Part shown: positions 1-9,095 of the stretch, piece by piece
Numbering within the stretch: position 1 is the first letter of the stretch
Layout of the letters: each line of letters begins with the position of its first letter
From: a bacterium
Lineage (GTDB): Bacteria; Pseudomonadota; Alphaproteobacteria; Rhizobiales; Xanthobacteraceae
DNA: 9,095 nucleotides
NCBI GenBank assembly: GCA_029946075.1
Contig: JAQSDT010000018.1
Coordinates: 1 to 9,095 of the forward strand
Direction of reading: 5' to 3'
Position numbers and translations under genes: made by a program
Notes under the pieces: model-generated
What the model was told of the DNA's origin: nothing
The model's database searches: none
What the model saw: the letters and a program-made list of their open reading frames with translations, nothing else

Positions 1-401
1 TCGACGATGGCGCATTCGATGGTCTTGATGGTGACCGGGTTGTCGTCGATGTTGAGTGTGCAGGACGCTTCGCACGGCGCCGGGCAGATGCGGCCGGTGA
101 ATTCCGGAAAGTTGTTGGTCGAGTGCAGGTTGCGCGAGGCCTCTTCCCAGTTGTTCTGGTAGACGAGGTCGTTGAAGTCGGGGATCTGGTTGTTGACCGG
201 GCAGCCCGGCGTGCCCGGCGCTACCGAACCGGTGCCGTGGCAATAGGGGATGCCGCAATTCATGCAGCGCGCGGCCTGGTCGCGCGTATCCTTCTCGCTC
301 AGGGGAATGACGAACTCTTTGTAGTTCTTCAAACGCTCTGCGACCGGTCCGTACTTGCGATCATGCCGCTCGATTTCGAGAAAACCTGTGATCTTGCCCA
401 T
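1..401 (-). CDS. gltD: Glutamate synthase small (beta) subunit, N-terminal part, cut by window edge
   Basis: This is the NADPH-oxidising flavoprotein subunit of glutamate synthase (GOGAT). It takes electrons from NADPH and passes them through FAD and iron-sulfur clusters to GltB. Only the first 133 codons are present, starting with MGKITGFLEIERHDRKYGP. The visible part is the cysteine-rich ferredoxin-like domain typical of GltD: Cys46, Cys49, Cys54 and Cys67 form one set (CMNCGIPYC...GCPVNNQIP) and Cys106, Cys110, Cys114 and Cys130 a second (CPAPCEASC), the expected ligands of two [4Fe-4S] clusters. The FAD and NADPH domains lie beyond the left edge. The start ATG (399-401 complement) matches the conserved family start; upstream there is only a modest AGG-containing ribosome site. 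It lies 141 bp downstream of gltB on the same strand, so co-transcription is likely. The reading frame is intact as far as seen. Confidence 0.96.
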   Translation of the reverse strand, partial: MGKITGFLEIERHDRKYGPVAERLKNYKEFVIPLSEKDTRDQAARCMNCGIPYCHGTGSVAPGTPGCPVNNQIPDFNDLVYQNNWEEASRNLHSTNNFPEFTGRICPAPCEASCTLNIDDNPVTIKTIECAIV

Positions 402-450
402 TAAACCTGATGCCCCTGCATCTTGCGTTCGAATCTGTCTGTTTTATCTC

Positions 451-531
451 CGTCATTGCGAGGTGCGTAGCGACGAAGCAATCCATGTTGGGTGTGGCGC
501 GATGGATTGCTTCGCTGCGCTCGCAATGACG
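451..531. repeat. 81-bp palindromic intergenic repeat between gltB and gltD
   Basis: The outer arms are CGTCATTGCGAG (451-462) and its exact complement CTCGCAATGACG (520-531). The inner arms are GAAGCAATCCA (475-485) and TGGATTGCTTC (503-513). The element therefore folds into one long imperfect hairpin. From memory, the CGTCATTGCGAG...GAAGCAATCC pattern is a very common dispersed REP-type repeat in Bradyrhizobium and relatives; its copy number cannot be seen in this window. It lies between the gltB stop and the gltD start, inside the presumed operon, so the transcript would carry a stable stem-loop that could protect upstream mRNA or lower downstream expression. No protein is encoded. Confidence 0.9.
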
Positions 532-542
532 GGCTCGTACGG

Positions 543-5276
<4,734 letters not shown>

Positions 5277-5281
5277 CTCAG

Positions 5282-5287
5282 TCCTCT
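5282..5287 (-). promoter_or_regulatory. gltB ribosome binding site
   Basis: On the minus strand AGAGGA lies five bases before the ATG at 5276. It decides the gltB start against the longer open frame that begins at 5375, whose extra 33 residues are not GltB-like. Confidence 0.7.
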
Positions 5288-5492
5288 CAATCAGGCTAAA
5301 AGGCCTCACCGCACCGGCGCACCTTGGACGTTTGCGGCACCCACCGGGCCACCGCTCGTCCTCCGCGAGCCGCAATTTCCTAAATTCAGGCTTGGGCGTT
5401 CAACGTCCCTGAGGAACGGCCTTGCCTGCACTGCCCTGGAGCTCGTGGCGCCACGGTTTCGTTGCAATCCCTGTGCCGGGACCGCCCCGCAA

Positions 5493-5515
5493 TTAAGACA
5501 GCGATACTGTCCTAA
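5493..5515. promoter_or_regulatory. Near-perfect inverted repeat, possible operator
   Basis: TTAAGACAG (5493-5501) and CTGTCCTAA (5507-5515) are complementary at eight of nine positions around a five-base spacer CGATA. Size and symmetry fit an operator for a dimeric helix-turn-helix regulator (TetR- or GntR-like), but no regulator gene is in the window and the binding protein is unknown. On the gltB side it overlaps a weak -10 candidate (TATCGC), so it could control gltB, the plus-strand gene at 5751, or both. Confidence 0.35.
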
Positions 5516-5638
5516 CTCCGACCATGCCAAACTTTTGTCTATCACACAAGCGCGTGAGAGTCCTTGCCCGCATGCATATCCGCAGCCTGAGCGGGCGGGC
5601 GGACATGAATGGATTTTGCGGCAATCGCGCCCCGATCC

Positions 5639-5677
5639 GGCCCAAGCTCCGCCGGATTTCGCAGCGAAATTTGGGCC
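5639..5677 (+). promoter_or_regulatory. Two-part hairpin in the leader of the exported-protein gene
   Basis: An outer stem GGCCCAA (5639-5645) with TTGGGCC (5671-5677) encloses an inner hairpin ATTTCG-CAG-CGAAAT (5656-5670). It lies about 75 bases before the ATG at 5751. It could be a leader RNA structure or only a small palindromic relic. It has no T-run, so it is not a normal intrinsic terminator. Confidence 0.25.
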
Positions 5678-5750
5678 CGGGACGCCCGGCGAGAGAGCGG
5701 AATGCTCCGGCTGGCGACCTGGCGGGCAGGGCATACAGGAGCATCGGGTG

Positions 5751-6461
5751 ATGAAGTTGTTCACGGGATCTTTGGCGGCAGGATCTTTGGCAGCAGGATC
5801 TTTAGCGGCAGGGCTGATCCTCCTTGCATCGGGCGCGCTGGCGCAGTCGCCCTATGCGACGGTGTCGGATATCGGCGGTCCCTATGCGGCGATGCCGCCG
5901 GGCCCGGAGCCCGTACCGGGCCCGCATTACGGCTATGGCCCGAGCCTGCTGCCGTCGACCGAGGTCTATGCGGTGCTGCGCGACAACGGGTTTTCGCCGC
6001 TCGGCATCCCCCGCCTGCGGGGGTTCGTCTACACGATCGCGGTGATCGATCGCGGCGGCGAGGACGGCAGGCTCGTCATCGACGCGCGCGACGGGCGTAT
6101 CATTCGCTTCGTGCCGGCCTACAGGATGAGCGGCGTGTTCCATGAGGGACCGCGGGTGATGTACGGCGCGCCGCCGGCGCCGCTGCCGCCGGACCTCCGC
6201 TCCTCGGTGCACCCGCCGCGCGCCACCGGCAAGGTTGCGAGCCATAGCGTTGTCCCGGTGCCGAAGGCCAAGCCGCTCGCGGCGAGGGAACCGGCCAAGT
6301 CCGCTGCCGAGCCGGTCAAACAGGCCACGGCGCCTCAGCCGAAGCCTGCCGAGGTTCAGGCCGCCGCACCGCCGGCGGTGACCACGGGTTCGGCTTCCGC
6401 GAAGCCTGCTCCGCAGATCGCGCCGACGCAGGAGCTGCCGACGGCGCAGGGGCTGGAGTGA
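5751..6461 (+). CDS. Exported PepSY-like protein with Pro/Ala-rich tail, function unknown
   Basis: A 236-aa protein I cannot name. It begins with a Sec-type signal peptide: a short basic start (MKLF), a long hydrophobic stretch containing three GSLAA repeats, and a likely signal peptidase site after ALA (29-31) before Gln32. Residues about 65-125 form the only folded-looking part; the stretch VYAVLRDNGFSPLGIP and then RLVIDARDGRIIRFVP resembles small PepSY-type domains in secreted rhizobial proteins. The rest (about 140-236) is rich in Pro, Ala and Lys, and is probably disordered and possibly in contact with the cell envelope. The ATG is backed by AGGAG at 5737-5741, nine bases upstream; GTG at 5748 is an in-frame alternative. 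It stands alone, divergent from gltB and convergent with the small heat-shock gene. It is probably periplasmic or outer-surface; no enzyme motif was seen. Confidence 0.82.
   Translation: MKLFTGSLAAGSLAAGSLAAGLILLASGALAQSPYATVSDIGGPYAAMPPGPEPVPGPHYGYGPSLLPSTEVYAVLRDNGFSPLGIPRLRGFVYTIAVIDRGGEDGRLVIDARDGRIIRFVPAYRMSGVFHEGPRVMYGAPPAPLPPDLRSSVHPPRATGKVASHSVVPVPKAKPLAAREPAKSAAEPVKQATAPQPKPAEVQAAAPPAVTTGSASAKPAPQIAPTQELPTAQGLE
5766..5810 (+). repeat. Three tandem 15-bp repeats inside the signal peptide
   Basis: Three adjacent 15-bp copies (5766-5780, 5781-5795, 5796-5810) follow the pattern GGATCTTTGGCGGCA, with one change in copy 2 and one in copy 3. In frame they encode GSLAA three times within the hydrophobic core of the signal peptide. 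The unit is a multiple of three, so gain or loss of copies would change signal-peptide length without a frameshift. Confidence 0.93.
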
Positions 6462-6473
6462 ACTGGAGAGAGT

Positions 6474-6575
6474 GTCATTCCAGGGCACGCGAAGCGTGAA
6501 CCCGGAATCTCGAACTTCCACAATGTGCAATTGCACATTGGGGTTCGATGCTTCGTATCGGCCCGTTACCCCATC
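6474..6575. repeat. Decayed dispersed repeat with a 20-bp perfect palindrome
   Basis: The left end GTCATTCCAGGGCACGCGAA, followed by GTGAACCCGGAATCTCGA, resembles a palindromic repeat common in Bradyrhizobium-type genomes, which usually ends with the complement of its left end (recognised from memory). Here the right side continues as GGGTTCGATGCTTCGTATCG but the expected closing GGAATGAC is lost, so this looks like an old copy. It contains the exact palindrome CAATGTGCAATTGCACATTG at 6521-6540 and a short hairpin CACGCGAAGCGTG. It lies just after the stop at 6461 and before the terminator. The right boundary is approximate. Confidence 0.65.
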
Positions 6576-6584
6576 TACGAGAAC

Positions 6585-6614
6585 AAAAAACGCCCCGGTT
6601 GCCCGGGGCGTTTT
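6585..6614. terminator. Bidirectional intrinsic terminator
   Basis: The stem CGCCCCGG (6591-6598) pairs with CCGGGGCG (6603-6610) over a TTGC loop, flanked by AAAAAA on the left and TTTT on the right, which lengthen the stem. Read on the minus strand it ends in six U's and would stop the small heat-shock transcript (gene end at 6649). Read on the plus strand it ends in four U's and would stop transcription of the gene ending at 6461. Confidence 0.9.
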
Positions 6615-6648
6615 CGCGTTCAGCCAATATCGACTGAAACGGGTCGCG

Positions 6649-7116
6649 TTACGCGGCGACCGAGGCGTCGACCACCTGCGGGGCTTTCGCGCCGGAGTTG
6701 ATCGGAATGCTGCGGGGCTTCTTGGCCTCGGGAATCTCGCGGACGAGATCGACGTGGAGCAGGCCGTTCTCGAGCGAGGCGTTCTTCACCTGCACGAAAT
6801 CGGCAAGCTGGAAGGCGCGCTCGAAGGCGCGGGCCGCGATGCCGCGGTAGAGCACTTCGGAATTGTTCGCGGCGTTCTCGTTGGCGGTCTTCTCGCCCTT
6901 GATCGTCAGCGTGTTTTCCTTGGCGACGATCGAAAGCTCGCCTTGCGAGAAGCCGGAAACCGCAACGCTGATGCGGTAGGCGTTCTCACCGGTGCGCTCG
7001 ATATTGTAGGGGGGATAACCGGGGCTGCCGTCGGACGCTGCCTGGTCGAGCAGGTTGAAGAAGCGGTCGAAGCCGACGGTGGAACGATAGAACGGGGTGA
7101 GATCGTAGGTACGCAT
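6649..7116 (-). CDS. ibpA: Small heat-shock protein, class A (IbpA/HspA type)
   Basis: A 155-aa ATP-independent holdase chaperone that binds unfolding proteins in the cytoplasm as large oligomers and hands them to DnaK/ClpB. The N-terminus MRTYDLTPFYRSTVGFDRFF is close to E. coli IbpA and rhizobial class A Hsps. The alpha-crystallin domain runs from about residue 34 (PPYNIERTGENAYRI) to about 130, with the motif ENGLLHVDL near its end. IPEAKKPRSIPIN just after it includes the I-x-I tail motif (IPI) that docks into neighbouring subunits. Length is normal. The ATG (7114-7116 complement) has GGAGGA six bases upstream; a longer in-frame start at 7233 is rejected because that stretch is the regulatory leader. 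It is a single-gene unit, controlled by its own promoter and a ROSE-like leader, and ended by the terminator at 6585-6614. The choice between the ibpA and hspA-H names is uncertain. Confidence 0.96.
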   Translation of the reverse strand: MRTYDLTPFYRSTVGFDRFFNLLDQAASDGSPGYPPYNIERTGENAYRISVAVSGFSQGELSIVAKENTLTIKGEKTANENAANNSEVLYRGIAARAFERAFQLADFVQVKNASLENGLLHVDLVREIPEAKKPRSIPINSGAKAPQVVDASVAA

Positions 7117-7233
7117 GGATAGTCCTCCATTGAGCGACTGTTTCGGGTAACCCGCCCGCCATCGGGCCGGGCTTTCGTCTTCGTGCAGCCTCAGCGTTTT
7201 CAGGGGTTCCGAAACACTGGTAGCGGCCTGCAC
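7117..7233 (-). promoter_or_regulatory. ROSE-type RNA thermometer in the small heat-shock gene leader
   Basis: The 117-base leader folds in the manner of ROSE elements, heat-melting RNA switches known from Bradyrhizobium small heat-shock genes. The hairpin next to the start codon is AGUCGCUCAAUGGAGGACU (7121-7139 complement): AGUC and CUC pair with GAGGACU, leaving the G of UCGCU opposite the Shine-Dalgarno sequence, exactly the U-Y-G-C-U arrangement described for ROSE. A 5' domain pairs GUGCAGGCC (7225-7233) with GGCUGCAC (7183-7190), with one bulge, and encloses CAGUGUUU (7212-7219) paired to AAACGCUG (7192-7199). A GC-rich middle hairpin lies around 7144-7171. At normal temperature the ribosome site would be hidden; heat would expose it. 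Pairings were drawn by eye, without an energy calculation. Confidence 0.85.
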
Positions 7234-7237
7234 AGAA

Positions 7238-7268
7238 ATGATATGGGAGGGGGCAAACGGTGTTCAAG
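7238..7268 (-). promoter_or_regulatory. Heat-shock gene promoter, readable as sigma-70 or RpoH type
   Basis: On the minus strand, TTGAAC (7262-7267) and TATCAT (7238-7243) are 18 bases apart, a fair housekeeping promoter. Shifting the frame gives CTTGAA (7263-7268) and CCATAT (7241-7246) with 16 bases between, which fits the alphaproteobacterial RpoH pattern. Transcription would start near 7231-7233, the first bases of the ROSE-like leader. Which sigma factor is used cannot be told from the sequence; ROSE-controlled genes in Bradyrhizobium are generally reported with sigma-70-type promoters. Confidence 0.65.
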
Positions 7269-7341
7269 AGGGGCGAAAGACGCCTGTTTTTGACGCTTCC
7301 CGCCTTGATTTCCCGCCCTTCTCACCTATCCGGTTCCGGTC

Positions 7342-8289
7342 ATGACGCTCGTCTCCATTCCCTCCAATCCGGTGCCGGAGGATGTCGTCTCGGGCACCAT
7401 CAAGACGCCTGACGGCGCCGAACTCCGCTTTGCGCGCTGGGCCCCGCCGGCCGGCCGCAAGGGCACGGTCTGCGTCTTCACCGGGCGCAGCGAGCAGATC
7501 GAAAAATATTTCGAGACCGTGCGCGATTTGCGCGATCGCGGATTCGCGGTAGCTATGATCGACTGGCGCGGGCAGGGGCATTCGTCGCGCCGCCTGCGCG
7601 ATCCGCGCAAGGGCTATGTCCGCGACTTCTCCGATTTCGAGGTCGACGTCGAAACCTTCGTGCAGCAGGTGGTGCTGCCGGATTGTCCGCCGCCCTATTT
7701 CGCGCTGGCGCATTCGATGGGCGGCGCGGTCATGCTGCGGATCGCCCATGCCGGCAAGCGCTGGTTCGACCGCATGGTACTGTCGGCGCCGATGATCGAT
7801 TTGCCGGGCCGCACCACCTCGTTTCCCGCGCGCGCGCTGCTCAGGATCATGCGGTTCGCCGGCCAGGGCGGGCGTTACGTGCCCGGCGGCAGCGATGCGT
7901 TGACCGGCTCGGAATCCTTCATCAACAACCCCTTCACCAGCGATCCCGTGCGCTACGCGCGCAACGCCGCGATCCTGGAAGAAGACCCGACGCTCGGCAT
8001 CGGCTCGCCGACGGTGGCCTGGGCCGACACCGCGTTTCGCGCCATGCACACGTTTCGCGAGGCGAGCTATCCGTCCGAAATCCGCCAGCCGATCCTGATG
8101 CTGGCCGCCAGCAACGACACCATCGTCTCGACCGCGGCGATCGAGGAGTTCGCCTATCATCTGCGCGCCGGCTCGCATCTGGTCATCGCCGGCGCCAGGC
8201 ACGAGATCCTTCAGGAGCAGGACCGTTATCGTTCGCAGTTCTGGGCGGCGTTCGACGCCTTCGTGCCGGGCACGCCGCTGTTCAAATAG
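7342..8289 (+). CDS. Alpha/beta hydrolase, lysophospholipase-like (PldB/Hydrolase_4 family)
   Basis: A 315-aa serine hydrolase of the group annotated as lysophospholipase L2 or monoacylglycerol lipase; the true substrate is not known. Visible signatures are IDWRGQGHSSR (73-83, the conserved DxRGxGxS loop), the nucleophile elbow AHSMGG with Ser125, the acid Asp259 in AASNDTIVS, and His287 in GARHEIL. This is a complete catalytic triad, and a lid region lies at about 150-235. There is no signal peptide or membrane helix, so it is likely cytoplasmic. The ATG at 7342 gives the usual family start (MTLVSIPSNPVPED), but no good Shine-Dalgarno sequence precedes it. It is divergent from the small heat-shock gene (225 bp apart) with no clear promoter of its own. 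Its TAG stop coincides with the first bases of a dispersed repeat that separates it from the convergent gene at 8398. Confidence 0.92.
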   Translation: MTLVSIPSNPVPEDVVSGTIKTPDGAELRFARWAPPAGRKGTVCVFTGRSEQIEKYFETVRDLRDRGFAVAMIDWRGQGHSSRRLRDPRKGYVRDFSDFEVDVETFVQQVVLPDCPPPYFALAHSMGGAVMLRIAHAGKRWFDRMVLSAPMIDLPGRTTSFPARALLRIMRFAGQGGRYVPGGSDALTGSESFINNPFTSDPVRYARNAAILEEDPTLGIGSPTVAWADTAFRAMHTFREASYPSEIRQPILMLAASNDTIVSTAAIEEFAYHLRAGSHLVIAGARHEILQEQDRYRSQFWAAFDAFVPGTPLFK

Positions 8290-8390
8290 AGCGTTTTCGA
8301 GCGAAGTGGAAACCGGTTCGCGTAAAGAAAACGCGTCAAAACAAGAATCCAGAGCCCGGTTCTGATTCAATCAGAACCGAGAAGGCTCTG
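8287..8390. repeat. About 100-bp dispersed double-hairpin repeat between convergent genes
   Basis: The element has two stem-loops. The first pairs GCGTTTTC (8291-8298) with GAAAACGC (8327-8334). The second pairs CAGAGCC (8350-8356) with GGCTCTG (8384-8390) around a perfect 11-bp inverted repeat, CGGTTCTGATT (8357-8367) and AATCAGAACCG (8369-8379). The run TAGAGCGTTTTCGAGCGAAG and its continuation are familiar to me as a frequent repeat in Bradyrhizobium, Rhodopseudomonas and Nitrobacter (memory, not searched). It begins at the TAG stop of the hydrolase and ends seven bases before the stop of the convergent gene, so it probably serves both as a transcript end. No T-run follows the stems. Confidence 0.85.
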
Positions 8391-8397
8391 GTCGCCG

Positions 8398-9033
8398 TCA
8401 AAGCTTCGGCAGCCGCGCCACGATCCGGTCCGGAAAACGCTTCTCGACGAACAGCGTCCGGACTTCGGCGACGCTGAGGTAGCGCTCGTCGCCGTCGCCC
8501 TTGCCGAGGATCTTCAGCAGCACCGGCCATTCGCCCTTCATCAGCAGCGGGTAGTACCAGTGCGCGGCAGCGCCGGCGCGCTTCATGTTGGCGGCCATGA
8601 AGGTGTCGATCTCCTTTGCCGTCAGCCCGCGCTCGGTGCCTCCGTCCGGATTCCTGCACTCCTTGCCGAAGCCGGCCAGGCGCTCGATCTCGTCCTCATG
8701 GACGTGCGCGTCGACATCCAGGATGCGCGAGCCCGCGCCGTGTTTGTCGAGCGGCCCGTTGCGCAGTTCGTCCAGCACCGCGCCCGAGGTGGCACTCTTG
8801 ATGACGCGCGCCGGCGACAGGCCGTTGGCGATGACGGCAACCATCCAGGTTTCGATCTGCACCATCTTCTGCTTCAGGCCGGTCTCGCCGCTCGCCATCG
8901 CAATCGTCCCCGACAGCTTCGGCAACGGCACGATGTGACCGCCGACATAGCCATTGACGACCAGCGCCCGCAGGAACGGGCAGGGATTGTCGGGCGAAAC
9001 GGCAATCTGCGCGGGCGTGGGATCGTCTGGCAT
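8398..9033 (-). CDS. Short heme-thiolate peroxidase-like protein (chloroperoxidase/Peroxidase_2 type), putative
   Basis: A 211-aa protein. Near the N-terminus, NPCPFLRALVVNGYV (16-30) closely matches the heme-ligand motif of chloroperoxidases and unspecific peroxygenases (PCP-xLNxLANHGYL), in which the Cys binds heme iron; here that would be Cys18. The C-terminal part YLSVAEVRTLFVEKRFPD (185-202) resembles the family's closing segment (a leucine- and phenylalanine-rich helix, then E-x-R-x-P). In the middle, DVDAHVHEDEIERL (106-119) is where the family's EHD acid-base motif is expected; His110, His112, Glu113 and Asp114 are candidates, but the motif is not exact. If active it would use hydrogen peroxide to oxidise or oxygenate an organic substrate. 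It lacks a signal peptide, unlike secreted fungal members, and is shorter than them. The start ATG has GAGGA eight bases upstream. It is a lone gene converging on the hydrolase. The family call is from motif memory only. Confidence 0.7.
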   Translation of the reverse strand: MPDDPTPAQIAVSPDNPCPFLRALVVNGYVGGHIVPLPKLSGTIAMASGETGLKQKMVQIETWMVAVIANGLSPARVIKSATSGAVLDELRNGPLDKHGAGSRILDVDAHVHEDEIERLAGFGKECRNPDGGTERGLTAKEIDTFMAANMKRAGAAAHWYYPLLMKGEWPVLLKILGKGDGDERYLSVAEVRTLFVEKRFPDRIVARLPKL

Positions 9034-9095
9034 GGGTCAAATCCTCAGCGAATATGAAAAAGCGGTCCGTCCCACCGTCGACGGGCGATCGATCA

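Larger units (their letters stand above)
5277..5750. other. Non-coding divergent region between gltB and the exported-protein gene
   Basis: These 474 bases separate two divergent genes, so they should hold the promoters of both. I found no convincing coding sequence; the open frames crossing it give low-complexity Arg/Pro-rich translations typical of GC-rich non-coding DNA. Seen here are an inverted repeat at 5493-5515 and a hairpin at 5639-5677, both listed separately. No strong -35/-10 pair is visible for either gene. Weak candidates reading towards gltB are TTGGCA with an 18-base gap to TATCGC, the latter overlapping the inverted repeat, and TTGAAC near 5398-5403. A GG-N10-GC sigma-54 site was looked for and not found. 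Confidence 0.6.

Noticed and set aside
451..531. A CRISPR repeat or an insertion-sequence end
   Set aside because: There is a single palindromic unit with no regular spacers, no transposase and no target-site duplication seen.
5277..5375. A longer gltB start adding 33 residues
   Set aside because: The extra residues are not GltB-like, no ribosome site supports that ATG, and the ATG at 5276 has AGAGGA at the right distance.
5510..5535. A sigma-54 promoter for gltB (TGGCAT on the minus strand)
   Set aside because: The GG is present but the GC expected 10 bases later is GT, and the -12 element does not match.
7117..7233. A longer small heat-shock protein starting at the ATG at 7233
   Set aside because: Class A sHsps start with MRTYDLTP-type sequence; the extra 39 codons coincide with the structured ROSE-like leader and the mapped-looking promoter.
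8350..8390. A classical intrinsic terminator
   Set aside because: The stem is strong, but no run of T follows on either strand; it is better described as part of the dispersed repeat, with a possible terminating side effect.

Overview
The window is GC-rich chromosomal DNA with the style of a Bradyrhizobium/Rhodopseudomonas-type alphaproteobacterium (Nitrobacteraceae). This rests on the protein sequences, on a ROSE-type heat-shock leader of the kind described in Bradyrhizobium, and on three families of short palindromic intergenic repeats that I recognise from memory as common in these genomes. The genus is an inference, not a proof.

Layout. Positions 1-5276 (minus strand) hold the NADPH-glutamate synthase genes, gltB followed by the first 133 codons of gltD, which runs off the left edge. 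The two genes are separated by 141 bp that contain an 81-bp palindromic repeat. Positions 5277-5750 are a long non-coding divergent region between gltB and a plus-strand gene. It holds a near-perfect 9+9 bp inverted repeat (possible operator) and a leader hairpin. Positions 5751-6461 (plus) encode a small exported protein with a PepSY-like core, a Pro/Ala-rich tail, and a signal peptide built on a 15-bp triplet tandem repeat. After a decayed repeat with a 20-bp perfect palindrome and a strong bidirectional terminator comes a class A small heat-shock protein gene (6649-7116, minus). It has a clear promoter and a 117-nt leader that folds like a ROSE RNA thermometer, with its Shine-Dalgarno sequence paired to a UCGCU motif. 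Divergent from it is an alpha/beta hydrolase of the lysophospholipase type (7342-8289, plus). This converges, across a 100-bp hairpin repeat, on a minus-strand gene (8398-9033) whose product resembles heme-thiolate peroxidases/peroxygenases (chloroperoxidase family, PCP motif) but is short and has no signal peptide.

How the genes work together. GltB and GltD form one enzyme that makes two glutamates from glutamine and 2-oxoglutarate, the outlet of ammonium assimilation. The other four genes look like independent single-gene transcription units; nothing in the sequence ties them into one pathway. I saw no mobile element with a transposase, no CRISPR array, no rRNA or tRNA, and no clear multi-gene novel system. 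The most rewarding items are the heme-thiolate-like protein, the heat-shock leader, and the way repeat elements sit at gene junctions (inside the gltBD operon and at a stop codon).
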